Below, piece after piece: positions 62,805 to 64,000 of a DNA stretch of 64,000 bases (position 1 is the stretch's first letter; every line of letters begins with the position of its first letter). The DNA is from Oscillospiraceae bacterium. GTDB lineage: Bacteria > Bacillota > Clostridia > Oscillospirales > Ruminococcaceae. The translations under genes and the position numbers were made by a program. Where the stretch lies: the NCBI GenBank assembly GCA_018110925.1, contig JAGAZJ010000032.1, positions 39,234-103,233 of the forward strand, in the 5' to 3' direction. The notes under the pieces are model-generated. The model made no database searches, had not been told where the DNA came from, and saw nothing but the letters and a program-made list of their open reading frames with translations.

Positions 62805-63200
62805 TCAGATGAGAGATTCTCCCTCGCCCATAACACGGATCTGCACCGCAGTCGCATCCTCTATGTGGAAGCACATCATCTTGTTGCCCGTCTGCTCGTT
62901 GTAGATGTTTCTGAGATGCGGTGCGCCGTCAAGCATAGCCTCTGCGTATTTCTCATCGGTCTCAAACACGGCTTTGCCCGTATATCTCAGCCAGAGACCG
63001 TCAGGCTTGCAGGCAACTATCTCTGTATTGGGATTTTTGCAAAGCTGTTTGTATACATCCTTGAAATTTCCCACGCCGAAGATGACCTTGCCGTCCATCT
63101 CCATATGAGCGCCCAGCGGTCTCAGTCTCGGCTTGTCGCCGTCAACAGTCGCAAGAAAGAATACTCCCGCCTCATTGAGAAAATCATTTATTTTGCTCAT
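62805..63200 (-). CDS. Pyridoxamine 5'-phosphate oxidase-like FMN-binding protein
   Basis: A 131-residue split-barrel flavoprotein of the PNPOx-like family, with FFLATVDGDKPRLRPLGAHM near residues 14-33. The conserved WLRYTGKAVFETDEKYAEAM and HLRNIYNEQ segments follow. It probably binds FMN or F420-like cofactor; partner is unknown. It follows rubrerythrin by 20 bases, so a role in the oxidative stress response is plausible. Confidence 0.88.
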   Translation of the reverse strand: MSKINDFLNEAGVFFLATVDGDKPRLRPLGAHMEMDGKVIFGVGNFKDVYKQLCKNPNTEIVACKPDGLWLRYTGKAVFETDEKYAEAMLDGAPHLRNIYNEQTGNKMMCFHIEDATAVQIRVMGEGESLI

Positions 63201-63220
63201 AATGACCTCCTGCGTCCCGA

Positions 63221-63760
63221 TCAGTAGTTTTCTGCGGACACCTCAAAATAGCTCTTGGGGTGAGCGCACACGGGACAGACCTCGGGAGCCTTTGTGCCCA
63301 CAACTATGTGACCGCAGTTGCGGCATTCCCAGACCTTTACCTCGCTCTTTTCAAATACAGCGGCGGTCTCAACGTTTTTGAGAAGAGCCCTGTATCTTTC
63401 CTCATGACGCTTTTCGATAGCGCCCACCATGCGGAATTTCTTTGCAAGTGCGGTAAAGCCCTCTTCCTCGGCTACTTTTGCAAATTCCTCATACATATCG
63501 GTCCACTCGTAGTTCTCGCCGTCAGCGGCAGCGGAAAGGTTCTCGGCGGTATTGCCTATCCCTTGGAGCTCCTTGAACCACATTTTGGCGTGTTCCTTCT
63601 CGTTGTCAGCGGTCTTTAAGAATATATCGGCTATCTGCTCATAGCCCTCCTTCTTTGCAACAGAAGCAAAGTAGGTGTATTTGTTCCTTGCCTGTGATTC
63701 GCCCGCAAACGCGGCGAGCAGGTTCTGTTCGGTCTTGGTGCCTTCGTACTTATTTGCCAT
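63221..63760 (-). CDS. rbr: Rubrerythrin
   Basis: A 179-residue peroxide reductase of anaerobes. The N-terminal four-helix domain has the di-iron ligands ([40 protein letters not shown]), and the C-terminal rubredoxin-like domain has CRNCGH and CPVCAHP for the Fe(Cys)4 site. GGGAGG precedes the start. It likely detoxifies hydrogen peroxide with electrons from a reductase. Confidence 0.97.
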   Translation of the reverse strand: MANKYEGTKTEQNLLAAFAGESQARNKYTYFASVAKKEGYEQIADIFLKTADNEKEHAKMWFKELQGIGNTAENLSAAADGENYEWTDMYEEFAKVAEEEGFTALAKKFRMVGAIEKRHEERYRALLKNVETAAVFEKSEVKVWECRNCGHIVVGTKAPEVCPVCAHPKSYFEVSAENY

Positions 63761-63789
63761 AATATGACCTCCCTAAAAATGATAGACTT

Positions 63790-63819
63790 ATTATACACCA
63801 TATGAGTATGGTTAGTCAA
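63790..63819 (-). promoter_or_regulatory. Rubrerythrin promoter with inverted repeat
   Basis: On the minus strand TTGACT, 18-base spacer, TATAAT. The spacer holds a perfect inverted repeat ACCATA-TGAG-TATGGT (63797-63812), a likely operator for a redox or other regulator; it is not a PerR box. Confidence 0.8.
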
Positions 63820-63859
63820 TAGCAACATCGCCGTGTAATATACTATTTTGACAAAGCAC

Positions 63860-63889
63860 TTGACAACACAGGTCTTGTTATAGTAAAAT
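63860..63889 (+). promoter_or_regulatory. Promoter of the FGGY kinase gene
   Basis: TTGACA, 18-base spacer, TAAAAT on the plus strand, followed by GGAG near the ATG. A second TTGACA lies about 11 bases upstream. Confidence 0.62.
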
Positions 63890-63939
63890 ATTACTAACAA
63901 GGGCAGATGCCCGCAAAACTACAAAACGGAGTGATAACA

Positions 63940-64000
63940 ATGAGATACGCAATAGGCATCGACCTCGGCACGAGCGGCACAAAGACGGTGCTGTTCGATG
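63940..64000 (+). CDS. xylB: FGGY-family carbohydrate kinase, xylulokinase-like, partial
   Basis: Only the first 20 residues are present, MRYAIGIDLGTSGTKTVLFD; the gene runs off the right edge. IGIDLGTSGTK is the phosphate-1 signature of FGGY kinases, and the wording is closest to xylulokinase, but other sugar kinases cannot be excluded. Confidence 0.7.
   Translation, partial: MRYAIGIDLGTSGTKTVLFD

Overview
The window looks like a chromosomal segment of a strictly anaerobic, Gram-positive Clostridia member, most likely of the Ruminococcus/Oscillospiraceae lineage (inference from gene content, no search run). Supporting signs are pyruvate:ferredoxin oxidoreductase, acetate kinase, rubrerythrin, a eukaryote/archaea-type prolyl-tRNA synthetase, an NPxTG-type surface anchor, several lipoproteins with Thr/Glu/Ser-rich linkers, and TTGACA-17-TATAAT promoters with strong Shine-Dalgarno sites. 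Nearly all genes lie on the minus strand. I saw no transposon, phage, CRISPR array, rRNA or tRNA.

Layout. 1-1.8 kb: end of a membrane protein gene and a plus-strand RsiV-like lipoprotein. 1.85-18.2 kb: one uninterrupted S10-spc-alpha ribosomal protein superoperon (rpsJ to rplQ) with secY, adk, map, a KOW protein, infA and rpoA; it has its own promoter, a structured leader with an attenuator-like terminator, and a second promoter in front of rplN. 18.2-20.9 kb: a small membrane protein, proS, a DUF4303-like protein and a sortase-anchored protein. 20.9-27.3 kb: rimO-pgsA-membrane protein-corA-comM-U32-like operon. 27.4-28.9 kb: TetR regulator and alpha/beta hydrolase with a palindromic operator. 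28.9-32.8 kb: tig-clpP-clpX, then a possible 13-residue leader peptide and an RNHCP protein. 32.9-38.7 kb: amidohydrolase, zinc-ribbon membrane protein, PFOR and a HAD protein. 38.8-42.5 kb: an iron/cobalamin-type uptake cluster (surface lipoprotein, binding protein, RpiB-like protein, permease) with no ATPase gene. 42.5-45.6 kb: serC-DUF6440-serA and a small membrane protein. 45.6-52.1 kb: a secreted beta-helix protein, ackA and an AlgI/DHHW O-acetylation pair. 52.1-57.5 kb: queC with a membrane protein, ilvB-ilvH-ilvC, nadE. 57.6-62.8 kb: a degenerate LCP protein, yajC, trkH-ypsA-like-alr, then a non-coding region with three stacked promoters and a probable small RNA. 62.8-64 kb: rubrerythrin with an FMN-binding partner, and the start of a xylulokinase-like FGGY kinase.

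The genes fit a fermentative gut anaerobe: PFOR and AckA carry pyruvate to acetate and ATP, rubrerythrin handles peroxide, Ser and branched-chain amino acids are made in short operons, and Tig/ClpXP cover folding and proteolysis. The most interesting unexplained structure is RNA-level: the S10 leader, the RNA candidate upstream of trkH, and the leader peptide/hairpin unit upstream of the RNHCP gene.
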